Assembly (NCBI GenBank): GCA_027117675.1
Contig: JAJAYM010000034.1
Location: 1-5,562, forward strand
Reading direction: 5' to 3'
DNA from: Actinomycetes bacterium
GTDB lineage: Bacteria > Actinomycetota > Actinomycetes > JAHEKZ01
DNA length: 5,562 nt
Shown here: piece by piece, positions 1 through 5,288 of the stretch
How positions within the stretch are numbered: the stretch's first letter is position 1
Layout: the number at the start of each line of letters is the position of its first letter
The notes under the pieces: model-generated
Databases searched by the model: none
What the model saw: only the letters and a program-made list of their open reading frames with translations
Told to the model about the DNA's origin: nothing
Position numbers and translations under genes: made by a program

Positions 1-729
1 GGCTACGGCGGTGCTCCGGTCCTCCGGGACGTCGACCACAGCGTGGTGGCGGGCGACTTCACCGGCGTCGTCGGCCCGTCCGGTTCGGGCAAGACCAGCC
101 TGCTGCGTCTGCTGCTCGGCACCGAGAAGCCGCAGCACGGCTCGGTGACGCGGGCGGCCGGCATCGCCGTGTCCTACGTCCCGCAGCTCGAGACGGTGAA
201 CTGGAACTTCCCGGTCACCGTCTTTGAGTGCGTCCTGATGGCCCGCACCGAGGGACGCCAATGGCCCAGAGCCAGCCGAGCCGACAAAGCCGATGTAGCC
301 GCGGTTCTCGGACGCCTGGGGATCGAGGAAGTGGCCGATCGTCACATCCGCCAGCTCTCCGGAGGGCAACAGCAGCGGATGTTCATCGCCCGGGCGCTGC
401 TGAGCAATCCCAACCTGCTCGTTCTCGACGAGCCAACGTCCGGCGTTGATGTCAGCACCAGGCACGACATGCTGCACCTGCTGGCCGATCTGCACGAGGA
501 CGGCATCTCGATCATGCTCACGACACACGATCTCAACGGGATGGCAGCCCACCTGCCTCACCTCGTGACGATCAATGGAAAGATCATCGCCGAAGGAACG
601 CCGCACGAGGTCATCACGCCCGACGTCCTCGAGCGGACGTTCGGCGCGCGTCTGGAAGTGCTCGAACACCTCGGCATGCCAGTCGTCATCGACGACTACC
701 ACCGCATCGGGCCACGGGCTGTCTCATGA
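1..729 (+). CDS. Metal (Zn/Mn/Fe-type) ABC transporter ATP-binding protein, 5' partial
   Basis: This is the cytoplasmic ATPase that powers a metal-ion importer. The reading frame is open from base 1, and the residues before the first in-frame GTG (43) already match the usual ABC N-terminus (GYGGAPVLRDV), so the true start lies upstream and probably only some ten residues are missing. Counting codons from base 1: Walker A GPSGSGKT 25-32, Q-loop Gln62 in SYVPQ, signature LSGGQ 119-123, Walker B LLVLDE 139-144, H-loop His176. The YVPQ...VNWNFPVTV stretch after the Q-loop is typical of the ZnuC/MntB/TroB branch. Its TGA overlaps the ATG of the permease (ATGA, 726-729), so the two subunits are probably made together. 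The substrate-binding protein is not in view. Which metal is carried cannot be told from this sequence. Confidence 0.95.
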   Translation, partial: GYGGAPVLRDVDHSVVAGDFTGVVGPSGSGKTSLLRLLLGTEKPQHGSVTRAAGIAVSYVPQLETVNWNFPVTVFECVLMARTEGRQWPRASRADKADVAAVLGRLGIEEVADRHIRQLSGGQQQRMFIARALLSNPNLLVLDEPTSGVDVSTRHDMLHLLADLHEDGISIMLTTHDLNGMAAHLPHLVTINGKIIAEGTPHEVITPDVLERTFGARLEVLEHLGMPVVIDDYHRIGPRAVS

Positions 730-1637
730 CCGCCGCTCTTCTCTTTCTGGACACCCTGACCGGTCCCCTGCAGTACGGCTTCTTCCAAAAAGGGTTGGTC
801 GTTGCAACGCTGGCCGGCGCGCTGCTCGGTTTCGTCGGTGTCTACATCACCCTTCGCGGCATGAGCTACATCGGCCATGGGCTTTCGCACGCGATCTTCG
901 GTGGTTTCGCAGCAGCCTCGCTCGTCAGCGCCTCGTTCATCTACCTCGGTGCTGGCATCTGGGGGGTTTCCTCAGCGTTGGCCATCAACTGGGTGACGCG
1001 CAAGCATCGCATCGGTGCTGACGCCGCGATCGGGGTGATCACGACGGCGTCCTTTGCCCTCGGCGTCGCGTTGCTGTCGTACTACGGCAGCTCTGGACCC
1101 AGTTTCGACAACGCCCTGTTCGGCTCCATCTACGGAATCAGCCCCGACCAGATCGCGATGCTGGTCGGCGTCTCGATAGCAACGGGTGCCTTCGTGTTCT
1201 TTCGCTACCGGTCGCTGCTGTTTACGACGTTCGCCCCCCAAGTCGCTGCGGCATCCGGCGTCAATGTCGCCCGGACCGAAGCGATGCTGATGTTGCTGCT
1301 GTCGCTGTCGATCTTGGCGACGCTGACGGTCATCGGCGTCACGCTGGTGGCTGCCATGCTGGTGATCCCCGCAGTGGTGGCCCGGATGATCACCGACTCG
1401 TTCGGCCGCATGCTGGTGCTGTCGACCGGCATCGGCGCGGCGTGCGGACTGGTCGGGATGTACGTCAGCTACTTCGCGGGCGTCCCGTCCGGCACCATGA
1501 TCGTGCTCACCGGGGCCGCAGTCTTCTGCCTGGCACTCGCGTGGCAGGGTTGGCGGTCCCTGGCCAGAACCGCTGGCCTCGACGACCACCACGACGACGC
1601 ACTTACGGCAAGTGCCTCACCCACCAGGAGCGCTTGA
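726..1637 (+). CDS. Metal ABC transporter permease (ABC-3 / ZnuB-MntB-TroC family)
   Basis: This 303-residue protein is the membrane channel subunit partnering the ATPase encoded just upstream. It is strongly hydrophobic, with about seven or eight likely membrane segments (roughly 20-42, 57-77, 78-90, 100-120, 141-159, 187-216, 228-250, 255-275). The region SYIGHGLSHAIFGG (47-60) corresponds to the conserved segment after the first helix of this family, and the MLVIPAVVAR motif (211-220) is also characteristic. The ATG at 726 overlaps the ATPase stop; no strong Shine-Dalgarno is visible, consistent with coupled translation. After the last helix a hydrophilic tail carries DDHHDD (286-291), a possible metal-binding cluster. 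Its TGA (1635-1637) shares one base with the ATG of the peroxiredoxin gene. The family assignment is firm; the metal is not determined. Confidence 0.94.
   Translation: MTAALLFLDTLTGPLQYGFFQKGLVVATLAGALLGFVGVYITLRGMSYIGHGLSHAIFGGFAAASLVSASFIYLGAGIWGVSSALAINWVTRKHRIGADAAIGVITTASFALGVALLSYYGSSGPSFDNALFGSIYGISPDQIAMLVGVSIATGAFVFFRYRSLLFTTFAPQVAAASGVNVARTEAMLMLLLSLSILATLTVIGVTLVAAMLVIPAVVARMITDSFGRMLVLSTGIGAACGLVGMYVSYFAGVPSGTMIVLTGAAVFCLALAWQGWRSLARTAGLDDHHDDALTASASPTRSA
1626..1630 (+). promoter_or_regulatory. Ribosome binding site of bcp
   Basis: AGGAG lies six bases before the ATG at 1637, inside the last codons of the permease gene. It decides the start: the same frame stays open upstream to a GTG at 1442, but only the ATG at 1637 has this site and gives a normal Bcp N-terminus. 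Confidence 0.75.
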
Positions 1638-2116
1638 TGCCCCAGACACCACGCCTTTCCCCCGGAGACGCCGCTCCCGACTTCACACTCACCGATGACG
1701 CCGGTGCGACCGTCCGGCTCTCGGACTTCAAGGGCGCCAAGGTGATCGCGTACTTCTACCCGGCCGCGATGACACCAGGGTGCACGACCCAGGCCTGTGA
1801 CTTCACCGCAGCGATGACCGACTTCACCACAGCCGGCTACACCGTCCTTGGCATCTCCTCGGACAAGCCGGAGAAGTTGTCGAAGTTCCGCAGCGAAGGT
1901 TCTCTCAACTTCACGCTGCTGTCTGACCCCACCAAAGCGACGATGACTGCCTACGGAGCGTTCGGCGAGAAGCAGCTCTACGGTAAGACCGTCGTCGGCG
2001 TGATCAGGTCGACCTTCGTCATCGACGAGGACGGCGTGATCGAACAGGCGCAGTACGCCGTCAAGGCCAAGGGCCACGTCGCCAAGCTCGCTCGCGAACT
2101 CGCCATCCCCCTCTAG
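1637..2116 (+). CDS. bcp: Thioredoxin-dependent thiol peroxidase (Bcp/PrxQ peroxiredoxin)
   Basis: This 159-residue cytosolic enzyme reduces hydrogen peroxide and organic peroxides, then is recycled by thioredoxin. The sequence has the peroxiredoxin core: GDAAPDFTL near the N-terminus (10-18), the active-site motif YPAAMTPGCTTQAC (41-54) with peroxidatic Cys49 and Thr46 of the PxxxTxxC signature, and the conserved Arg124 in IRSTFVI. Cys54, five residues after Cys49, is the usual resolving cysteine of the BCP group, as in E. coli Bcp (Cys45/Cys50). The length is normal for the family. The start overlaps the permease stop by one base (TGATG), so the gene is the third member of the metal-transport unit rather than standing alone. 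A 17-bp palindrome about 46 bases after the stop may end the transcript. Confidence 0.95.
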   Translation: MPQTPRLSPGDAAPDFTLTDDAGATVRLSDFKGAKVIAYFYPAAMTPGCTTQACDFTAAMTDFTTAGYTVLGISSDKPEKLSKFRSEGSLNFTLLSDPTKATMTAYGAFGEKQLYGKTVVGVIRSTFVIDEDGVIEQAQYAVKAKGHVAKLARELAIPL

Positions 2117-2162
2117 CTTCAAGAACGACGCATTCACCCGCTCTCACGGAACAAGCGCCATC

Positions 2163-2179
2163 CTCATCCCGGGGATGAG
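2163..2179. repeat. 17-bp palindrome (possible bcp terminator or operator)
   Basis: CTCATCCC (2163-2170) and GGGATGAG (2172-2179) are perfect 8-bp inverted repeats around a single G. As RNA it could form seven pairs with a three-base loop, which would suit a terminator for the genes ending at 2116, although no U-run follows. As DNA it is a compact symmetrical site, and it lies just where the -35 region of the tRNA promoter would be. The dyad is seen directly; its role is inferred. Confidence 0.5.
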
Positions 2180-2186
2180 TGACGCC

Positions 2187-2192
2187 TAGACT
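2187..2192 (+). promoter_or_regulatory. Putative -10 element of the tRNA-Leu promoter
   Basis: TAGACT fits the actinobacterial TANNNT -10 pattern and would start transcription about 4 bases before the mature tRNA at 2203, giving a very short 5' leader. No good -35 hexamer is seen at the expected distance; that region holds the palindrome at 2163-2179. Confidence 0.45.
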
Positions 2193-2202
2193 GGTTCACC
2201 AC

Positions 2203-2284
2203 GCGGAAGTGGCGGAACTGGTAGACGCGCAGGATTTAGGATCCTGTGCCTTAGGGCGTGGGGGTTCAAGTCCCCCCTTCCGCA
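2203..2284 (+). tRNA. tRNA-Leu (anticodon UAG)
   Basis: All four arms fold by eye. The acceptor stem is GCGGAAG (2203-2209) with CTTCCGC (2277-2283), followed by discriminator A2284. The D stem is GCG/CGC (2212-2214, 2226-2228) with the GG pair at 2220-2221. The anticodon stem is CAGGA/TCCTG (2230-2234, 2242-2246), with loop TTTAGGA and anticodon TAG at 2237-2239, which reads CUA and probably other CUN leucine codons. The long class II variable arm (2247-2259) has stem GCC/GGC. The T stem is GGGGG/CCCCC (2260-2264, 2272-2276) with loop TTCAAGT. The long variable arm and discriminator A both agree with leucine. CCA is not encoded, so 3' trimming and CCA addition are needed. The 3' end stands one base from the rdgB stop codon on the other strand. 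Confidence 0.96.
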
Positions 2285-2285
2285 C

Positions 2286-2891
2286 TCAGGGCAGGCTTGC
2301 GCCCAGATGCTGGGCGAGCGCACGGAAGGCCACGCCGCGGTGGCTGATGGCGTCCTTCTCGTGCGGTTCCATCTCGGCCGTCGTCCGGGTTTCCGCGTCC
2401 GGCACGAAGATCGGGTCATAGCCGAACCCGTTCGTTCCTCGAGGCTCGCGAGTCAGACGTCCGCGAAGCTCCCCGCGAACGACATGCTCGTCGGCCCCCG
2501 GACGCGCGACGGCGGCGGCACACACAAAGGCAGCACCTCGGTCGACATCGGCGATGTCAGCGATCTGCGCAAGCACCAGCCGCAGGTTCGCCGCGTCGTC
2601 CCCGTGCTGGCCGGCCCAGCGCGCAGAGAAGATCCCCGGCATCCCGCCCAGCACATCGACGGTGAGCCCCGAGTCGTCGGCGATGGCTGCTAGCCCAGTT
2701 GCGGCCGCGATCGTTCGCGCCTTCAGTAGAGCGTTCTCCTCAAAGGTCAGCCCCGTCTCGGCAACGTCGGGGGCGTCAGGGAAAGCGTCGAGCCCCACGA
2801 GGTCGATGTCTAGCCCGGACTCGGACAGAATTCGGCGGACTTCGACGACTTTGTGGGCGTTCCTGGTCGCCAGGACCACGCGCGGGCTCAC
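2286..2891 (-). CDS. rdgB: RdgB/HAM1 family non-canonical purine NTP pyrophosphatase
   Basis: The enzyme hydrolyses dITP, ITP and XTP to the monophosphate and pyrophosphate, keeping deaminated purines out of DNA and RNA. Starting at the GTG at 2891 the protein has 201 residues, the usual length. Family motifs are LATRNAHKVVEV (7-18, binds the triphosphate), FEENALLKA (50-58), ADDSGL (71-76, catalytic/metal acidic pair Asp72-Asp73), PGIFSARWAG (85-94), GFGYDPIF (155-162, base recognition) and ISHRG (182-186). An ATG at 2933 is in frame, but the GTG is preferred: it overlaps the rph stop as GTGA, has an AGGAGG site, and puts the TRNAHK loop at the normal distance from the N-terminus. It is the last gene of the murI-to-rdgB operon, and its TGA lies one base from the convergent tRNA-Leu. 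Confidence 0.95.
   Translation of the reverse strand: MSPRVVLATRNAHKVVEVRRILSESGLDIDLVGLDAFPDAPDVAETGLTFEENALLKARTIAAATGLAAIADDSGLTVDVLGGMPGIFSARWAGQHGDDAANLRLVLAQIADIADVDRGAAFVCAAAVARPGADEHVVRGELRGRLTREPRGTNGFGYDPIFVPDAETRTTAEMEPHEKDAISHRGVAFRALAQHLGASLP
2300..2316 (+). terminator. Weak candidate terminator hairpin for tRNA-Leu inside rdgB
   Basis: CGCCCA (2300-2305) and TGGGCG (2311-2316) form six pairs around a five-base loop, starting 16 bases after the tRNA. It lies within the last codons of rdgB on the opposite strand and has no U-run, so it may be chance in GC-rich coding DNA. There is no non-coding room for a tRNA terminator, which is why it is listed. Confidence 0.2.
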
Positions 2892-3613
2892 CGAGCCAAC
2901 GCCTCCTGCTGCAGCCGTGTCAGCTGACCGCACCCAGCCACGGCGAGGTCGAGCAGTGCATCGAGCTCGGCCCGATCAAACGGCATGCCCTCGGCTGTTC
3001 CCTGCACTTCGATGAATCGCCCGTCACCGGTGCAGACCACGTTCATGTCGGTCTCGGCAGTGACGTCTTCCTCGTAGCAGAGGTCGAGCACCGGCTCGCC
3101 TCCCACTACACCGACCGAGACGGCGGCGACCGAACTCGAGAACGGGTTGACGCCCTCCTTGACGAAGCCCTGCTGCTGCGCCCAACTCACGGCGTCGGCC
3201 AGCGCTACATAGGCTCCCGTGATCGCGGCTGTCCGTGTTCCACCGTCGGCTTGCAGCACGTCGCAGTCGAGGACGACGGAGTTCTCGCCGAGCGCCGACA
3301 GGTCCACCACGCCGCGCAGAGCACGTCCGATGAGGCGCGAGATCTCGTGTGTGCGGCCACCGATCTTTCCGCGAACGGACTCGAGGTCGCTGCGGGTGTG
3401 CGTCGAGCGCGGCAGCATCGAGTACTCGGCCGTCACCCAGCCAAGGCCGCTCCCCTTGCGCCACCGAGGCACCCCTTCGGTGAGCGAGGCGGTGCAGAGG
3501 ACTCGGGTGCGTCCGAACTCGACGAGCACGGATCCCTCTGGGTGTTCGCTCCACTCGCGGGTGAACGTGATGGGGCGAAGCTGGTCAGTCTTCCGGCCGT
3601 CGATGCGCGTCAT
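2888..3613 (-). CDS. rph: Ribonuclease PH
   Basis: RNase PH is a phosphate-dependent 3'-5' exoribonuclease, working as a hexameric ring, that trims the 3' ends of tRNA precursors and some other RNAs. The 241-residue protein is of normal length and begins with the typical MTRIDGRKTDQLRPI. Further motifs are GWVTAEYSMLPRST (58-71), GRTHEISRLIGRALR (86-100), LDCDVLQADGGTRTAAITGAY (115-135, with phosphate-binding Thr126-Arg127), DLCYEEDVTAETDMN (177-191, with the catalytic/metal aspartates Asp177 and Asp183) and IEVQGTAEG (201-209). The ATG at 3613 lies ten bases after the metallo-hydrolase stop with no obvious Shine-Dalgarno, so it probably depends on ribosomes from the gene before. An in-frame extension to 3718 exists but would run into the previous gene and lacks family similarity. 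The stop overlaps the rdgB start. Confidence 0.96.
   Translation of the reverse strand: MTRIDGRKTDQLRPITFTREWSEHPEGSVLVEFGRTRVLCTASLTEGVPRWRKGSGLGWVTAEYSMLPRSTHTRSDLESVRGKIGGRTHEISRLIGRALRGVVDLSALGENSVVLDCDVLQADGGTRTAAITGAYVALADAVSWAQQQGFVKEGVNPFSSSVAAVSVGVVGGEPVLDLCYEEDVTAETDMNVVCTGDGRFIEVQGTAEGMPFDRAELDALLDLAVAGCGQLTRLQQEALAR
2902..2907 (-). promoter_or_regulatory. Ribosome binding site of rdgB
   Basis: On the minus strand AGGAGG lies ten bases before the GTG at 2891, within the final codons of rph. This is a near-perfect Shine-Dalgarno sequence and settles the start in favour of the GTG that overlaps the rph stop. Confidence 0.7.
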
Positions 3614-3623
3614 GCGCCGAAGG

Positions 3624-4373
3624 CTACCGAGCGAGGTCGAAGGTCGATCCCGGGGTGGCGAGGTCGACGCGACCATCGAACACCGACTCTGCCTCCGCCC
3701 TGGCAACGTCAGGGTCATGCCACGGGGGAACGTGAGTGATCACCAGCCGCCCGACGCCCGCGTCCCGCGCCAGCTCTCCCGCCTGCCGGCCGGTCAGGTG
3801 CAGGTCGGGCGGATTGTCGTCACCATCAACGAACGAAGCCTCACAGAGCAGTACGTCGGTCCCGCGCGCAAGCTCGTCGATCGCGCGACAGGGGCCGGTG
3901 TCGCCGCTGTACACGAGCGCCGTTCCGTCCACCTCGAATCGAATGCCGTATGCCTCGATCGGATGAGCGACGCGCTCGGCTCGCACCCGGAACGGCCCGA
4001 CCGTGGCTGCCACCGAGAGATCGCGGAAATCGAAGGATGCCTCCATCCCGCGCGGAGTACGCATGCCGTACGCCGACGCGAGTCGCTCTGCGGCGTCCGA
4101 CGGGCCGTACACCGGTAGCCGCCCCTGGAACGCGTAGGGACCATAGCGATGAGCGACGTAAAGGGCAGTGAGGTCGATGCAGTGATCAGCGTGCAGGTGG
4201 CCGAGCACGATCGCGTCGATGTCGGTGAGTTCGAGGTGTCGCTGCAGCGCACCGAGGGAGCCATGGCCGAGGTCGATCACTACGCGGTAGTCGTCGTGCT
4301 CAAGGAGGTAGCAGGACGCCGCACTCTCGGGGCCGGGGATGCTGCCCGAGCTCCCCACCACCGTGAGCTTCAC
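3624..4373 (-). CDS. Metallo-beta-lactamase-fold hydrolase (Rv1339-like phosphodiesterase / tRNase Z relative)
   Basis: The 249-residue soluble protein has the two-metal site of the MBL phosphodiesterases: HLHADH (59-64, ligands His59, His61, Asp63, His64), His137 in AHPIEAYG, Asp158 in YSGDTG and His214 in VITHVPPW. The DLHLTGRQAGELA stretch (190-202) resembles the HST-type catalytic segment of tRNase Z, but the long flexible arm (exosite) of true tRNase Z is not evident. The same place in the mycobacterial operon is held by Rv1339, reported to be an unusual cAMP phosphodiesterase. cAMP hydrolysis is therefore one candidate role and RNA or other phosphodiester cleavage another; the sequence alone does not decide. 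The GTG start overlaps the murI stop (GTGA) and has a GGAG site seven bases upstream. rph follows after ten bases. Confidence 0.92.
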   Translation of the reverse strand: MKLTVVGSSGSIPGPESAASCYLLEHDDYRVVIDLGHGSLGALQRHLELTDIDAIVLGHLHADHCIDLTALYVAHRYGPYAFQGRLPVYGPSDAAERLASAYGMRTPRGMEASFDFRDLSVAATVGPFRVRAERVAHPIEAYGIRFEVDGTALVYSGDTGPCRAIDELARGTDVLLCEASFVDGDDNPPDLHLTGRQAGELARDAGVGRLVITHVPPWHDPDVARAEAESVFDGRVDLATPGSTFDLAR

Positions 4374-5173
4374 GCAAACGCTCCGGCTGCCTCGACAGTC
4401 GCGACCTCGGGGCCGAGGAAGCGCGAGGCTAGTGCTGCGAACGGCGCGGGGTCCCCGGTCGCGAGGAACCGGTGCGTCGGTAGCGGTAAGGCTTCATCCC
4501 TGAGCAGACTTTTCTCAGATAGGAGTCGGTAAACATCGCGCGCCGTCTCGTCGGCGCTGGACACGAGAGTCACCTCGTAGCCCATCACGTAGGAGATGAC
4601 GCCAGCCAGCAGCGGGTAGTGCGTACACCCCAGCACGAGCGTGTCGACGCCGGCCTCGCGCAGGGGGTCGAGGTAGCGGTGAGCGGTGGCAAGAACCTCT
4701 GGCCCACCCGTCAGGCCCTGTTCCACGTACTCGACGAACTGCGGGCACGCTTGCTGGGTGACTTGGATGCGAGGGGCGGCGGCGAAGGCGTCCAGATAGG
4801 CGCCTGACGTCACGGTCGCCTCGGTACCGATGACGCCGACGTGGCTGTTGCGCGTGGCGTGGACGGCACGGCGTACCGCCGGCTGCACCACCTCGACGAC
4901 CGGGACCCGGTAGCGCTCGCGAGCGTCCCGGAGGACGGCCGCGCTGGCGCTGTTGCACGCGATGACGAGCATCTTGACGCCTTGGTCGACCAGGTGATCC
5001 ATCACATCCAGCGCGAACGCACGCACCTCGGCGATCGGCCTGGGGCCATAGCGGCCCCGCGCGGTGTCGCCGACGTACAGGATCGGTTCGTGGGGCAAGA
5101 GATCGAGGACCGAACGTGCCACGGTGAGCCCGCCGACGCCACTGTCGAAGATGCCGATCGGTGCGTCCGCCAT
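4370..5173 (-). CDS. murI: Glutamate racemase
   Basis: MurI converts L-glutamate to D-glutamate, needed for the peptidoglycan stem peptide, by a cofactor-free two-cysteine mechanism in the cytosol. The 267-residue protein has the expected length and motifs: IGIFDSGVGGLTV (6-18, Asp10 and Ser11), YVGDTARGRYGP (33-44), first catalytic cysteine Cys73 in IACNSASA (71-78), GVIGTEATV (113-121) and second catalytic Cys183 with His185 in LGCTHYPLL (181-189). One oddity is Arg41 where the family usually has proline (PYG becomes RYG). The ATG at 5173 has no clear Shine-Dalgarno, and a TACGCT -10-like box sits exactly where a leaderless transcript would require it. It is the first gene of the four-gene operon; its stop overlaps the next start. 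Confidence 0.96.
   Translation of the reverse strand: MADAPIGIFDSGVGGLTVARSVLDLLPHEPILYVGDTARGRYGPRPIAEVRAFALDVMDHLVDQGVKMLVIACNSASAAVLRDARERYRVPVVEVVQPAVRRAVHATRNSHVGVIGTEATVTSGAYLDAFAAAPRIQVTQQACPQFVEYVEQGLTGGPEVLATAHRYLDPLREAGVDTLVLGCTHYPLLAGVISYVMGYEVTLVSSADETARDVYRLLSEKSLLRDEALPLPTHRFLATGDPAPFAALASRFLGPEVATVEAAGAFA
4381..4384 (-). promoter_or_regulatory. Ribosome binding site of the metallo-hydrolase gene
   Basis: GGAG on the minus strand lies seven bases before the GTG at 4373, inside the end of murI. It supports the GTG that overlaps the murI stop as the true start. Confidence 0.55.
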
Positions 5174-5179
5174 CAGGCC

Positions 5180-5185
5180 AGCGTA
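5180..5185 (-). promoter_or_regulatory. Putative -10 element giving a leaderless murI transcript
   Basis: On the minus strand TACGCT (TANNNT pattern) is followed by six bases and then the ATG of murI, so the predicted first transcribed base is the A of the start codon. The absence of a ribosome site fits. There is no convincing -35 hexamer; TAGACC further upstream is only 13 bases away. Confidence 0.4.
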
Positions 5186-5210
5186 ACGGCGACGTCGCGG
5201 TCTACCCCTG

Positions 5211-5240
5211 AGGTGGCGCTACGGGGGCAAAGGTGGCGTT
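5211..5240. repeat. Short direct repeat in the murI upstream region
   Basis: AGGTGGCGCT (5211-5220) and AGGTGGCGTT (5231-5240) match at 9 of 10 bases and are exactly 20 bp apart, about two helical turns. A third AGGTGG core occurs inverted at 5247-5252 as part of the neighbouring palindrome. The spacing on one DNA face would suit a bound regulator, but the repeats are short. Confidence 0.4.
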
Positions 5241-5255
5241 CGGCCCCCACCTTTG
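5228..5255. repeat. Inverted repeat 1 between cysM and murI
   Basis: CAAAGGTGG (5228-5236) and CCACCTTTG (5247-5255) are perfect 9-bp inverted repeats around a 10-base loop. A competing stem is possible between GGGGGC (5223-5228) and GCCCCC (5243-5248). It directly abuts inverted repeat 2 and lies in the upstream region of murI. The symmetry is seen directly; it could be part of a terminator for cysM or a control element for murI. Confidence 0.65.
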
Positions 5256-5288
5256 TGCACGATGACCACGTGACGTGATCATCGTGCA
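5256..5288 (-). terminator. Inverted repeat 2: long hairpin, probable terminator after cysM
   Basis: TGCACGATGA (5256-5265) and TCATCGTGCA (5279-5288) are perfect 10-bp inverted repeats. After one C/A mismatch the inner CACG (5267-5270) and CGTG (5274-5277) add four pairs, leaving a TGA loop: 14 pairs in 33 bases. It begins about 40 bases after the cysM stop on the minus strand, the usual place for a terminator, but there is no U-run, as is common in actinobacteria. Being symmetrical it could act in both directions or be a protein-binding site. Confidence 0.6.

Noticed and set aside
972..1592. Open frame of 206 codons on the - strand inside the permease gene
   Set aside because: Its composition (His, Arg, Gln, Asp rich and repetitive) comes from the complement of hydrophobic permease codons; it has no motif.
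1442..1636. N-terminal extension of bcp to an upstream start
   Set aside because: The added 65 residues are Arg/Pro-rich permease shadow; the ATG at 1637 has a good ribosome site and gives the normal family length.
1469..2137. Open frame of 222 codons on the - strand across the permease and bcp
   Set aside because: It spans two genes with clear motifs on the + strand and has no family features or ribosome site.
2203..2284. tRNA-Leu as an integration site for a mobile element
   Set aside because: tRNA 3' ends are common attachment sites, but no repeat of the tRNA 3' end, integrase or foreign-looking DNA is present, and the next base region is conserved rdgB.
2179..2421. Small open frame across the tRNA and rdgB end
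   Set aside because: It reads through the tRNA-Leu sequence and the antisense of rdgB; it has no coding support.
2699..3739. Long open frame of 346 codons on the + strand opposite rph
   Set aside because: It is longer than rph itself, but its protein is rich in Arg, Gly and Pro without any recognisable motif, while rph on the other strand has every family motif. It is a GC-driven antisense shadow.
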